From Bacteroidales bacterium UBA7009 (GTDB lineage: Bacteria; Bacteroidota; Bacteroidia; Bacteroidales; Paludibacteraceae), in NCBI GenBank assembly GCA_002449665.1, contig DJXH01000037.1, forward strand, positions 60,442-124,441: a stretch of DNA of 64,000 bases. Reading direction: 5' to 3'. The notes beneath the pieces are model-generated. The model was not told the DNA's origin and ran no database searches. It saw nothing but the letters and a program-made list of their open reading frames with translations. Within the stretch, counting starts at the first letter, position 1. Every line of letters starts with the position of its first letter. Shown piece by piece: positions 36,207 to 43,856 of the stretch. The translations under genes and the position numbers were made by a program.

Positions 36207-37370
36207 ATGAAAAAAATTTTCACCCGCTTACATAACCTGCTGCGCATATCGCTTGTAGGTATGCTCACCACAGTCATCATACAACCTTCTTCCGCTCAAA
36301 GTTCGTCAGGATCTGCTTTTGACAATAGCTACATCTTTTGGGGCTCCCCCGCAGCCTACCTCAACTATCAAGCCAAGATAGCCTATCCGCTTATAGACCA
36401 AATGCTTCAGGCTAATCCGCCGGCAACGGAAATCAACCCGCAACGCCATTTGGCTCTCACTACGCTTGACCTTTTCCTGCACGATGCCGAGTATCAGAAA
36501 CGTGAGGCTTTTTATTCGTTCATTGACTCACGTTTGTATCGTGCAATATGTTCGCTTGACGAAGAGAAAATGTCGTCCGGCGTAGAGATATACAAATTTT
36601 ACAACTGCGGTTTTGTCCTTAAATCTGCTAAAACAACTATCGCTATTGATATTGTTCAAGGGGGTACTTCATACAAGCCTTGCGTGCATGATTCTATCAT
36701 ATATGAACTTGTTAATCACTGCGATGCACTGCTAATAACCAATAATGAAGCAGGTCATGCCAACAAAAAAGTAGCCTCTATCTTTATCAACTCCGGCAAG
36801 AAAGTATATGCCCCCGAAGGAGTTTTGACTAACATTGACGGTATTAATTACGTTGGCGAAGACGGCGAACAGACAGTAGAACTTGGCGGAATGACTCTGC
36901 ACGTTCTGCCCGTGCAAAACGGCAAAAAAACGAACAACATCTATATTATGGACTTCAGCGGCAGCATAGTGGCACATACAGGCGGGCAAACAGGCAATGA
37001 TGACCTCGCTTGGATAGACCAAGTGCATAACAAATACAAGATTGACGTACTTCTCACTAAAAGTCAGAACACCGATTTAGAGTCCATTCTTGCAGGTATA
37101 AAGCCCGGCATGGCAATCACTATGGGAGAAAACGAAATGGTAAGTGCCGTTGACAAACGCGAGTCGTACTGGACAACGCAAAAAAGACTTCAAGACCTTG
37201 ACAAACTGTCAATTCCTAATATAGTTATGGTTTGGGGAGAGCGATTCCATTTAGGAGATAATAACTCAAGCAACAGTTCAGCCAAAGCCGAAAAGAAGAT
37301 AATAGACGGCGTGTTATACATTATGCGCAATGGTAATACATATACTACCTCAGGTATGAAAGTGAACTAA
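36207..37370 (+). CDS. Exported MBL-fold protein with destroyed metal site
   Basis: About 387 residues from ATG 36207 (a start at 36183 adds eight residues before the signal peptide MKKIFTRLHNLLRISLVGML). It is clearly a paralog of the next gene: YIFWGSPAAYLNYQ against YIYWGYLSDYKLGQ, and IYKFYNCGFVLKSAKTTIAIDIVQGG against its counterpart. Where the neighbour has the metal motif SHIHPDHAN, this one reads TNNEAGHAN, losing three of four ligands, and the later GHxDD and TGDQ ligands are also changed (VQNGK, TGGQ). Probably periplasmic, non-catalytic or repurposed. Confidence 0.8.
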   Translation: MKKIFTRLHNLLRISLVGMLTTVIIQPSSAQSSSGSAFDNSYIFWGSPAAYLNYQAKIAYPLIDQMLQANPPATEINPQRHLALTTLDLFLHDAEYQKREAFYSFIDSRLYRAICSLDEEKMSSGVEIYKFYNCGFVLKSAKTTIAIDIVQGGTSYKPCVHDSIIYELVNHCDALLITNNEAGHANKKVASIFINSGKKVYAPEGVLTNIDGINYVGEDGEQTVELGGMTLHVLPVQNGKKTNNIYIMDFSGSIVAHTGGQTGNDDLAWIDQVHNKYKIDVLLTKSQNTDLESILAGIKPGMAITMGENEMVSAVDKRESYWTTQKRLQDLDKLSIPNIVMVWGERFHLGDNNSSNSSAKAEKKIIDGVLYIMRNGNTYTTSGMKVN

Positions 37371-37388
37371 CAATCTAACATCTGAAAT

Positions 37389-38432
37389 ATGAGACAATAT
37401 ATATTCACACCGTTTTTGCTCCTTTGTGTTGTCCTCACAACCAAAGCACAGACTACAAGCAACAACCCCAATGCTGAAAAATATATCTATTGGGGCTATC
37501 TCTCTGACTATAAACTCGGTCAGGCAACAGAGGCGTTCACTGCCATTGATGATATGCTGCAAACGTATCTGCCGGAGAAAAACGAACCTTGCCTTCAACG
37601 CGAGATGGCACTCGTCAGTCTTGACCAACTGCTGCACGACACAGACAACGATGCCACAGAGCCGTTTTACACTTTCATAAACAATCGTATGCTGCGCGTC
37701 TTGGAAGATTTAGACAGACCCGTAACGAAAGGACTGAGGATATACAAACTGTATAATGACGGGTTTATTATCAAGTCACGTAAAGCCACCGTTGCCATAG
37801 ACCTTATTCCGGGCGGGTCAGATGCCAAACCGTTCATCAAAGACTCCATTATATATGGTATAGCAGGTAAATGTGATGCGCTGTTTATCTCACATATCCA
37901 CCCCGACCACGCTAACCTCAACATCGCCAAGTCGTTTGCAGCAAGGGGCAAGAAAGTGATTGTCCCTTACGGCGTTTGGGTGGGCGTTGACCCGATGATT
38001 CAACAAATAGAAGTGCCTGAAGTAGAAACGGATATAGAGTTTGAGGAATTAGACCTTACCCTTCACGTTCTTCCCGGACACCAAGACGATGTGTATAACA
38101 ACATCAATGTCGTTGAGTTTCACGGAGAGGGTACTGTAGCACAGACAGGCGACCAATGGTACTGCTGCGATATGGACTGGATAGACCACGTACATGAAAA
38201 ATATGAAATAGACGTACTTATGCCCAACTGTTGGATACACGATTTTGAACGGCATATACGCGGCTTCGGACCAAAACTTATTATCACAGGACACGAAAAC
38301 GAACTTGGTGAACACTCTATCGACCATCGTGAGGCTTACTGGATTACCATCAAGAAGATGGAACTGATGCCTAATCTTAATATCCCATACGTTCTTATGA
38401 CTTGGGGTGAACAATATGATTATCAACGTTAA
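37389..38432 (+). CDS. Exported MBL-fold metallohydrolase inside the lysine operon
   Basis: 347 residues with a signal peptide (MRQYIFTPFLLLCVVLTTKA, cleaved before QT). All metallo-beta-lactamase ligands are in place: HIHPDH (H169, H171, D173, H174), PGHQDD, TGDQW and TGHEN. An N-terminal helical block of ~110 residues precedes the fold. The substrate is unknown; UlaG-like lactonases and lipid phosphodiesterases share this core. Its position between kamE and atoA is unexpected because the lysine pathway is cytoplasmic. Confidence 0.82.
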   Translation: MRQYIFTPFLLLCVVLTTKAQTTSNNPNAEKYIYWGYLSDYKLGQATEAFTAIDDMLQTYLPEKNEPCLQREMALVSLDQLLHDTDNDATEPFYTFINNRMLRVLEDLDRPVTKGLRIYKLYNDGFIIKSRKATVAIDLIPGGSDAKPFIKDSIIYGIAGKCDALFISHIHPDHANLNIAKSFAARGKKVIVPYGVWVGVDPMIQQIEVPEVETDIEFEELDLTLHVLPGHQDDVYNNINVVEFHGEGTVAQTGDQWYCCDMDWIDHVHEKYEIDVLMPNCWIHDFERHIRGFGPKLIITGHENELGEHSIDHREAYWITIKKMELMPNLNIPYVLMTWGEQYDYQR

Positions 38433-38447
38433 AAAACATATACAGTT

Positions 38448-39107
38448 ATGGAAAAAGAACAAATTCGTGAAGTGATTGCCCGCCGTGCAGCACGCGAATT
38501 GCACGACGGCGATGTAGTAAACCTCGGTATAGGTCTGCCGACTATGATTCCCAACTACCTGCCCGAAGGTATTACCGTTACCTTACAGACGGAGAACGGC
38601 GCAATGGGTCTCGGTCCCTCGCCCGAAGCAGGCAAAGAGGACAAGAACCTCGTCAATGCCGGCGGCGGCAACATAACGCTAATCCCTGGTGCCAGCACCT
38701 TTGACAGCGCAACATCGTTTGCTATTATTCGCGGCGGACACGTGGACGTTTCTGTTCTCGGCGCACTGCAGGTGGACGAGAAAGGCAACCTCGCCAATTG
38801 GATTATCCCGGGAAAGATTGCCCCGGGTATGGGCGGAGCAATGGACCTCGTCGTAGGTGCCAAACGCGTTATCATAGCAATGGAACATACGCAAAAGGGC
38901 GCACCGAAAATCCTCAAAGAGTGCACTCTGCCCCTTACTGCTGCCGGTCAGGTGAATATGATTATCACCGAGATGGGCGTTATTAACGTAACTGACAAAG
39001 GTCTTGTTCTCGTGGAGAAACACCCTGACTTCACCGTGGAAGACATCAAGGCAGCCACTGAAGCCGAACTGATTATCTCTCCCGACCTTAAATCAATGCT
39101 CGACTAA
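38448..39107 (+). CDS. atoA: Butyryl-CoA:acetoacetate CoA-transferase, beta subunit
   Basis: 219 residues. Beta-subunit signatures: IARRAARELHDGDVVNLGIGLPTMIPNYLPEG, then the catalytic glutamate in LQTENGAMGLGPSP (ENG motif), and AGGGNITLIPGASTFDSATSFAIIRGGHVDVSVLGALQVDEKGN. Pairs with AtoD encoded 10.6 kb upstream. Completes butyrate release and acetoacetyl-CoA formation. Confidence 0.94.
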   Translation: MEKEQIREVIARRAARELHDGDVVNLGIGLPTMIPNYLPEGITVTLQTENGAMGLGPSPEAGKEDKNLVNAGGGNITLIPGASTFDSATSFAIIRGGHVDVSVLGALQVDEKGNLANWIIPGKIAPGMGGAMDLVVGAKRVIIAMEHTQKGAPKILKECTLPLTAAGQVNMIITEMGVINVTDKGLVLVEKHPDFTVEDIKAATEAELIISPDLKSMLD

Positions 39108-39108
39108 G

Positions 39109-39891
39109 ATGAACTACGAGTATCTGCAAATAGAGCAGCGCGAACACGGTATTGTCATACTCACAATCAACGCTCCCCGCTCCCTCAACGCACTTAACAC
39201 GGCTCTGCTGCGCGAACTTGACGATTTTCTGCAATCGCTTGACTGCGACAAAGCCCGCGTGCTTATACTGACAGGAGCAGGAGAGAAAGCGTTTGTGGCA
39301 GGAGCCGACATAAGCGAGATGGCAACCAAGACGGAAGAAGAAGGACTTGCTTTCGGCAAATACGGAGCAGAGGTGTTCCGCCGTCTTGAAGACCTGCCTA
39401 TTGCCACCATCGCCGCCGTTAACGGTTTTGCCCTCGGCGGTGGCTTGGAGATAGCAATGGCTTGCGACATACGATACGCATCTGCCAACGCTCGTTTCGG
39501 TCAGCCCGAAGTGGGACTCGGCATCATACCCGGCTTCTCCGGTACATATCGTCTGCCCAAACTGATAGGGCAAGGTATGGCGAAAGAGATGATTATGAGC
39601 GGACGTGCCATAAAAGCGCAAGAAGCATTGAGAATAGGCTTAATCAATGCCGTATATGAGCAGCCGGAACTTATACCTGCCGTTATTGCACTCGCAGAGC
39701 AGATTGCAGCCAATGCACCGCTTGCCGTGAAGTACGCCAAAGAGAGCATCAACCTCAACTACGACCTTAATCGCCAAGAGGCGTTGGCGTTGGAGAACAG
39801 GCTCTTTGCCCGCTGTTTTGCTACCGAAGACCAGAAAAACGGTATGGCTGCATTTCTTCGCAAAGAGAAGGTCGAGTTCAAAGGAAAATAA
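39109..39891 (+). CDS. crt: Short-chain enoyl-CoA hydratase (crotonase)
   Basis: 260 residues, crotonase fold. [15 protein letters not shown], the oxyanion-hole AGADISEMA, and [40 protein letters not shown] with both catalytic Glu positions. Interconverts 3-hydroxybutyryl-CoA and crotonyl-CoA. Starts one base after the atoA stop and precedes hbd, so acetoacetyl-CoA can be reduced to crotonyl-CoA within the same operon. Confidence 0.93.
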   Translation: MNYEYLQIEQREHGIVILTINAPRSLNALNTALLRELDDFLQSLDCDKARVLILTGAGEKAFVAGADISEMATKTEEEGLAFGKYGAEVFRRLEDLPIATIAAVNGFALGGGLEIAMACDIRYASANARFGQPEVGLGIIPGFSGTYRLPKLIGQGMAKEMIMSGRAIKAQEALRIGLINAVYEQPELIPAVIALAEQIAANAPLAVKYAKESINLNYDLNRQEALALENRLFARCFATEDQKNGMAAFLRKEKVEFKGK

Positions 39892-39940
39892 AAAGCAAAC
39901 AACAATCAGGAAACAAAGGTTTCCGCAAAACAATAACACT

Positions 39941-40777
39941 ATGAAAATCTACGTGATCGGAACAGGCACGATGGCAAAAGGCATAGTCAAAGCCTTTGCA
40001 CAAAAGATGCCGGTTGTAATGAAAAGCCGCACAGAGGCAAGTCTTCAAAAAGCGATGGCTTCCATAGAGAAAGGCTATCAAAAACTCGTTGAGAAAGGCA
40101 AGATGACGGAGGAGGCTATGCGCGCCGTACTTGCCAACATCACCACCACGACTGACTACGCAACGTTTGCAGATGCCGACCTTGTGATAGAAGCGGCAGT
40201 GGAGGATATGGAACTGAAAAAAGAGGTGTTCCGCGAACTTGATACGATATGCAAACCTCAAACTATCTTTGCCACCAACTCGTCTTCACTTTCCATCACG
40301 GAGATAGCAGCCGCCACAAGCCGTCCCGACAAGTTTATCGGTTGCCACTTCTTCAACCCCGCCGACCGTATGGCACTCGTTGAGGTAATCAACGGACAGC
40401 GTACAAGCCAAGAGGTAACAGACTGTATCGTAAACCTTTGCACGGAGATAGGCAAGACCCCCGTACCCGTCAAAGAGGCTCCAGGGTTTGTCGTAAACCG
40501 CATACTTATCCCGATGATAAACGAGGCTGTGGGCATACTTGCCGACGGCATTGCTTCGGCAGAGGATATAGACAAGTGTATGCAACTCGGTGCCAACCAC
40601 CCGATGGGACCGCTTGCTCTTGCCGACCTTATCGGCAACGATGTCAATCTCGCCATAATGGAAGTGCTGTATAAAGAGTTCGGCGATCCCAAATATCGTC
40701 CTCACCCGCTGCTGCGCAAGATGGTTCGCGCCGGTCTGCTCGGCAGAAAGACAGGAGAAGGATTCTATAAGTATTAA
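39941..40777 (+). CDS. hbd: 3-Hydroxybutyryl-CoA dehydrogenase
   Basis: 278 residues from the ATG at 39941; longer in-frame sequence overlaps crt and is not coding. NAD-binding GTGTMAKGI at the N-terminus, [38 protein letters not shown] with the catalytic His, and a C-terminal helical domain with [17 protein letters not shown]. Reduces acetoacetyl-CoA to 3-hydroxybutyryl-CoA. Confidence 0.95.
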   Translation: MKIYVIGTGTMAKGIVKAFAQKMPVVMKSRTEASLQKAMASIEKGYQKLVEKGKMTEEAMRAVLANITTTTDYATFADADLVIEAAVEDMELKKEVFRELDTICKPQTIFATNSSSLSITEIAAATSRPDKFIGCHFFNPADRMALVEVINGQRTSQEVTDCIVNLCTEIGKTPVPVKEAPGFVVNRILIPMINEAVGILADGIASAEDIDKCMQLGANHPMGPLALADLIGNDVNLAIMEVLYKEFGDPKYRPHPLLRKMVRAGLLGRKTGEGFYKY

Positions 40778-40796
40778 ACTCTAAACTATTATAACA

Positions 40797-41936
40797 ATGG
40801 ATTTTAGTTATTCAAAAACAGAAGAGTTGTTCTTGCAGATGATTCGCTCTTTTGCAGAGAACGAGGTTAAACCGCTTGCCGCAGAGGTGGACGAAAAGGA
40901 GATGTTCCCCGAACAGACCGTCCGCAAGATGGCAAAACTCGGTTTGATGGGTATTCCCGTTCCCAAACAGTACGGCGGAGCCGGCGGTACGGTACAGATG
41001 TACATTATGGCAGTGGAAGAACTGAGCCGCGTATGCGCCACAACGGGCGTTGTCCTCAGTGCCCACACTTCTCTTTGCGTGTCGCCTATATTAGAGCATG
41101 GCACGGAGGAGCAGAAGATGAAGTATCTGCCCAAACTCGCTTCGGGCGAATGGCTCGGTGCTTTCGGTCTGACAGAGCCTAATGCCGGTACGGATGCCGC
41201 TATGCAGCAGACCACTGCCGTTGATGCAGGCGACAAGTGGATACTGAACGGCACAAAGATATTCATCACCAACGCCGCCAATGCCAACGTCTTTATCGTG
41301 ATGGCAATGACCGACAAGTCGCAGGGCGTGAAAGGTATTTCGGCTTTCATCGTAGAGCGCGGCTTCAAAGGTTTCTCCATAGGCAAGAAAGAACTGAAGA
41401 TGGGTATTCGCGGTTCGGCTACGTGCGAACTTATATTTGAGAACTGCGAAGTACCGAAAGAGAACCTTCTCGGTCAACTCGGCAAAGGATTCTCTATCGC
41501 TATGAAGACACTTGACGGCGGTCGTATAGGTATAGCCTCTCAAGCCCTCGGTATAGCGCAAGGCGCACTTGACGAGACGGTTAAATACACCAAAGAGCGC
41601 AAGCAGTTCGGCAAAGCCATTGCACAGTTCCAAAACACGCAGTTCAAGATGGCAGACCTCAAGACTCGCATTGAAGCAGCCCGCCTGCTCGTCCGCTCTG
41701 CCGCTTGGAAGAAAGATAACGAACTGACCTACTCTGCCGATGCCGCAATGGCCAAACTCTTTGCTGCCGAGACGGCTATGGAGGTAACGACCAAGGCTGT
41801 TCAGTTCCACGGCGGATACGGTTACACCCGCGAATACCCCGTTGAGCGTATGATGCGCGATGCCAAGATAACGGAGATTTATGAAGGTACATCAGAGGTA
41901 CAACGTATGGTGATTGCCGGAAAACTCTTTAAGTAA
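40797..41936 (+). CDS. bcd: Butyryl-CoA dehydrogenase
   Basis: 379 residues, standard acyl-CoA dehydrogenase length. FAD-binding GLTEPNAGTDAA and ITNAANANVFIVMAMTD, and the catalytic-base region ITEIYEGTSEVQRMVIAGKL near the C-terminus. Reduces crotonyl-CoA to butyryl-CoA. With the adjacent etfBA it should form an electron-bifurcating complex that also reduces ferredoxin. Confidence 0.95.
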   Translation: MDFSYSKTEELFLQMIRSFAENEVKPLAAEVDEKEMFPEQTVRKMAKLGLMGIPVPKQYGGAGGTVQMYIMAVEELSRVCATTGVVLSAHTSLCVSPILEHGTEEQKMKYLPKLASGEWLGAFGLTEPNAGTDAAMQQTTAVDAGDKWILNGTKIFITNAANANVFIVMAMTDKSQGVKGISAFIVERGFKGFSIGKKELKMGIRGSATCELIFENCEVPKENLLGQLGKGFSIAMKTLDGGRIGIASQALGIAQGALDETVKYTKERKQFGKAIAQFQNTQFKMADLKTRIEAARLLVRSAAWKKDNELTYSADAAMAKLFAAETAMEVTTKAVQFHGGYGYTREYPVERMMRDAKITEIYEGTSEVQRMVIAGKLFK

Positions 41937-41969
41937 AAGTAAATCGTAAATTGTCAAAACGAAAATAAT

Positions 41970-42749
41970 ATGAATATCATTGTTTGTGTAAAACAAGTTC
42001 CCGATACCACCGAGATTAAGATTGACCCCGTAAAAGGAACTCTTATCCGCGATGGCGTTCCATCTATTATGAACCCCGACGACAAGGGCGGACTTGAACT
42101 TGCTCTGCGCCTCAAAGAGCAGACCGGTGCCACCGTTACACTTGTATCTATGGGTCCTCCTCAAGCCGACCGTATGCTGCGCGAAGGTCTTGCTATGGGT
42201 GCCGACCGCGCCATTCTGCTCAGCGACCGCCGCTTTGCCGGTGCTGACACCCTCGCCACTTCATACGCACTTGCAGGCTGTATCAAGACCTTGGACTACG
42301 ACCTTATCATTGCCGGTCGTCAGGCTATAGACGGCGATACGGCACAGGTTGCACCCGAGATGGCAGAACACCTCGGTCTGCCGCAAGTAAGTTACGTTAT
42401 TGATGCCGAGCCTATTGCAGGCGGCTTCCGCGTAAAGAAAGAGAACGAAGACAGCATACAGACACTCGAAGTGGAAGGCAAATGCGTACTTACCGTACTT
42501 GCATCGGCTTTCAAACCTCGCTATATGACCGTGTCGGGCATAATAGAAGCCTACAACCGCGAAGTGGAAGTGTGGTCTGCCGACCAGATTGATGTTGAGG
42601 AAGAAAAACTCGGACTCAAAGGCTCTCCCACCAAGGTGTTCAAGTCGTTCCCCAAAGCACTCAAGGCTCCGGGAGAAGTGTTTGAACTGAGCGAAGAAGA
42701 AGCTGTGGAACTGATTGTCAGCAAACTCAAAGAGAAACATATCATCTAA
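41970..42749 (+). CDS. etfB: Electron transfer flavoprotein beta subunit
   Basis: 259 residues. NIIVCVKQVPDTTEIKIDPVKGTLIRDGVPSIMNPDDKGGLELALRLKEQ is typical of the clostridial-type, bifurcation-linked EtfB. DLIIAGRQAIDGDTAQVAPEMAEHLGLPQ follows. Works with EtfA and Bcd. Confidence 0.95.
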   Translation: MNIIVCVKQVPDTTEIKIDPVKGTLIRDGVPSIMNPDDKGGLELALRLKEQTGATVTLVSMGPPQADRMLREGLAMGADRAILLSDRRFAGADTLATSYALAGCIKTLDYDLIIAGRQAIDGDTAQVAPEMAEHLGLPQVSYVIDAEPIAGGFRVKKENEDSIQTLEVEGKCVLTVLASAFKPRYMTVSGIIEAYNREVEVWSADQIDVEEEKLGLKGSPTKVFKSFPKALKAPGEVFELSEEEAVELIVSKLKEKHII

Positions 42750-42761
42750 TAAGGTACGACT

Positions 42762-43778
42762 ATGGAAAATACTGAATATAAAAACGTTTACGTATTTGCA
42801 GAGCAACGCGGCGGTGTTATTCAAAACGTTGCTTACGAACTGCTCGGAAAAGCCTGCGACCTTGCACAAGCACTTGGTCAACAAGTTGTGGCACTGCTCC
42901 TTGGTGACGGTATCTCTTCACAAGCACAAGATCTTATTGAGATGGGTGCAGACGAGGTGATTGTTGTTGACCGTCCCGAACTGAAAGACTACCTCACTGA
43001 ACAATACACACAAGCTATCTATCAGGTTATTATGGAGCGTCGCCCTCGTATCGTACTCTACGGAGCCACTACTATCGGTCGTGACCTTGCTCCCCGCCTT
43101 GCCTGCAAACTCAAGAGCGGCTTGGTGGCAGACTGCACCAAACTGACCATAGAGCCGGACAAAGACGGAGTGCTTGACTTCTACTCCACCCGTCCCGCTT
43201 TCGGCGGTAATCTGATGGCAACCATCGTCTGCCCCACTTCTCGTCCGCAGATGTCAACCGTCCGCCCGGGCGTTATGCAGAAGAAAACACGCGAGATAGG
43301 CAAACAGGGTGTTATCACAACGTTTGAGCCGAAGTTTGATACTGCCAAGTTCAAAGTTCGGCTTATTGAAACCAAGATGAACGAGCAAAAAGCGGCAGAC
43401 ATCTCCAACGCCAAGATTCTTATCTCCGGCGGTCGCGGCGTACACGACAAAGAAGGCTTCGGCAAACTGCAAGCCTTGGCAGACGTTGTGGGCGGTATGG
43501 TATCGTCGTCCCGCGCTATGGTGGATGCAGGAGTGATGGATCACGCCTATCAGGTAGGACAGACCGGTAAGACCGTTCGTCCCGACCTATATATGGCTTG
43601 CGGCATAAGCGGTGCGATACAACACCTTGCCGGTATGGAGGAGTCGAACTACATTGTTGCTATCAACAAAGACAAGTACGCTCCCATCTTCTCAGTTGCC
43701 GACCTCGGTATAGTAGGCGATTTGCACAAAATTGTACCTATGCTCACCGAGCGTATAAAAAAGGAATTAGAGAAGTAA
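42762..43778 (+). CDS. etfA: Electron transfer flavoprotein alpha subunit
   Basis: 338 residues. The C-terminal FAD domain has SGGRGVHDKEGFGKLQALADVVGGMVSSSRAMVDAGVMDHAYQVGQTGKTVRPDLYMACGISGAIQHLAGM, the EtfA signature. N-terminal half is the pseudo-Rossmann domain. Last gene of the lysine operon; a strong terminator follows. Confidence 0.95.
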   Translation: MENTEYKNVYVFAEQRGGVIQNVAYELLGKACDLAQALGQQVVALLLGDGISSQAQDLIEMGADEVIVVDRPELKDYLTEQYTQAIYQVIMERRPRIVLYGATTIGRDLAPRLACKLKSGLVADCTKLTIEPDKDGVLDFYSTRPAFGGNLMATIVCPTSRPQMSTVRPGVMQKKTREIGKQGVITTFEPKFDTAKFKVRLIETKMNEQKAADISNAKILISGGRGVHDKEGFGKLQALADVVGGMVSSSRAMVDAGVMDHAYQVGQTGKTVRPDLYMACGISGAIQHLAGMEESNYIVAINKDKYAPIFSVADLGIVGDLHKIVPMLTERIKKELEK

Positions 43779-43782
43779 TATA

Positions 43783-43823
43783 AAAAATAGGGCTGACACC
43801 ACAAGTGATTCAGCCCTATTTTT
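43783..43823 (+). terminator. Terminator of the lysine fermentation operon
   Basis: A 14-bp perfect stem (AAAAATAGGGCTGA with its complement) and a 13-base loop, ending in a T5 run. Directly after etfA. Confidence 0.9.
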
Positions 43824-43856
43824 CAAGCATACATAAACAACCAATTTTAGCATAAG

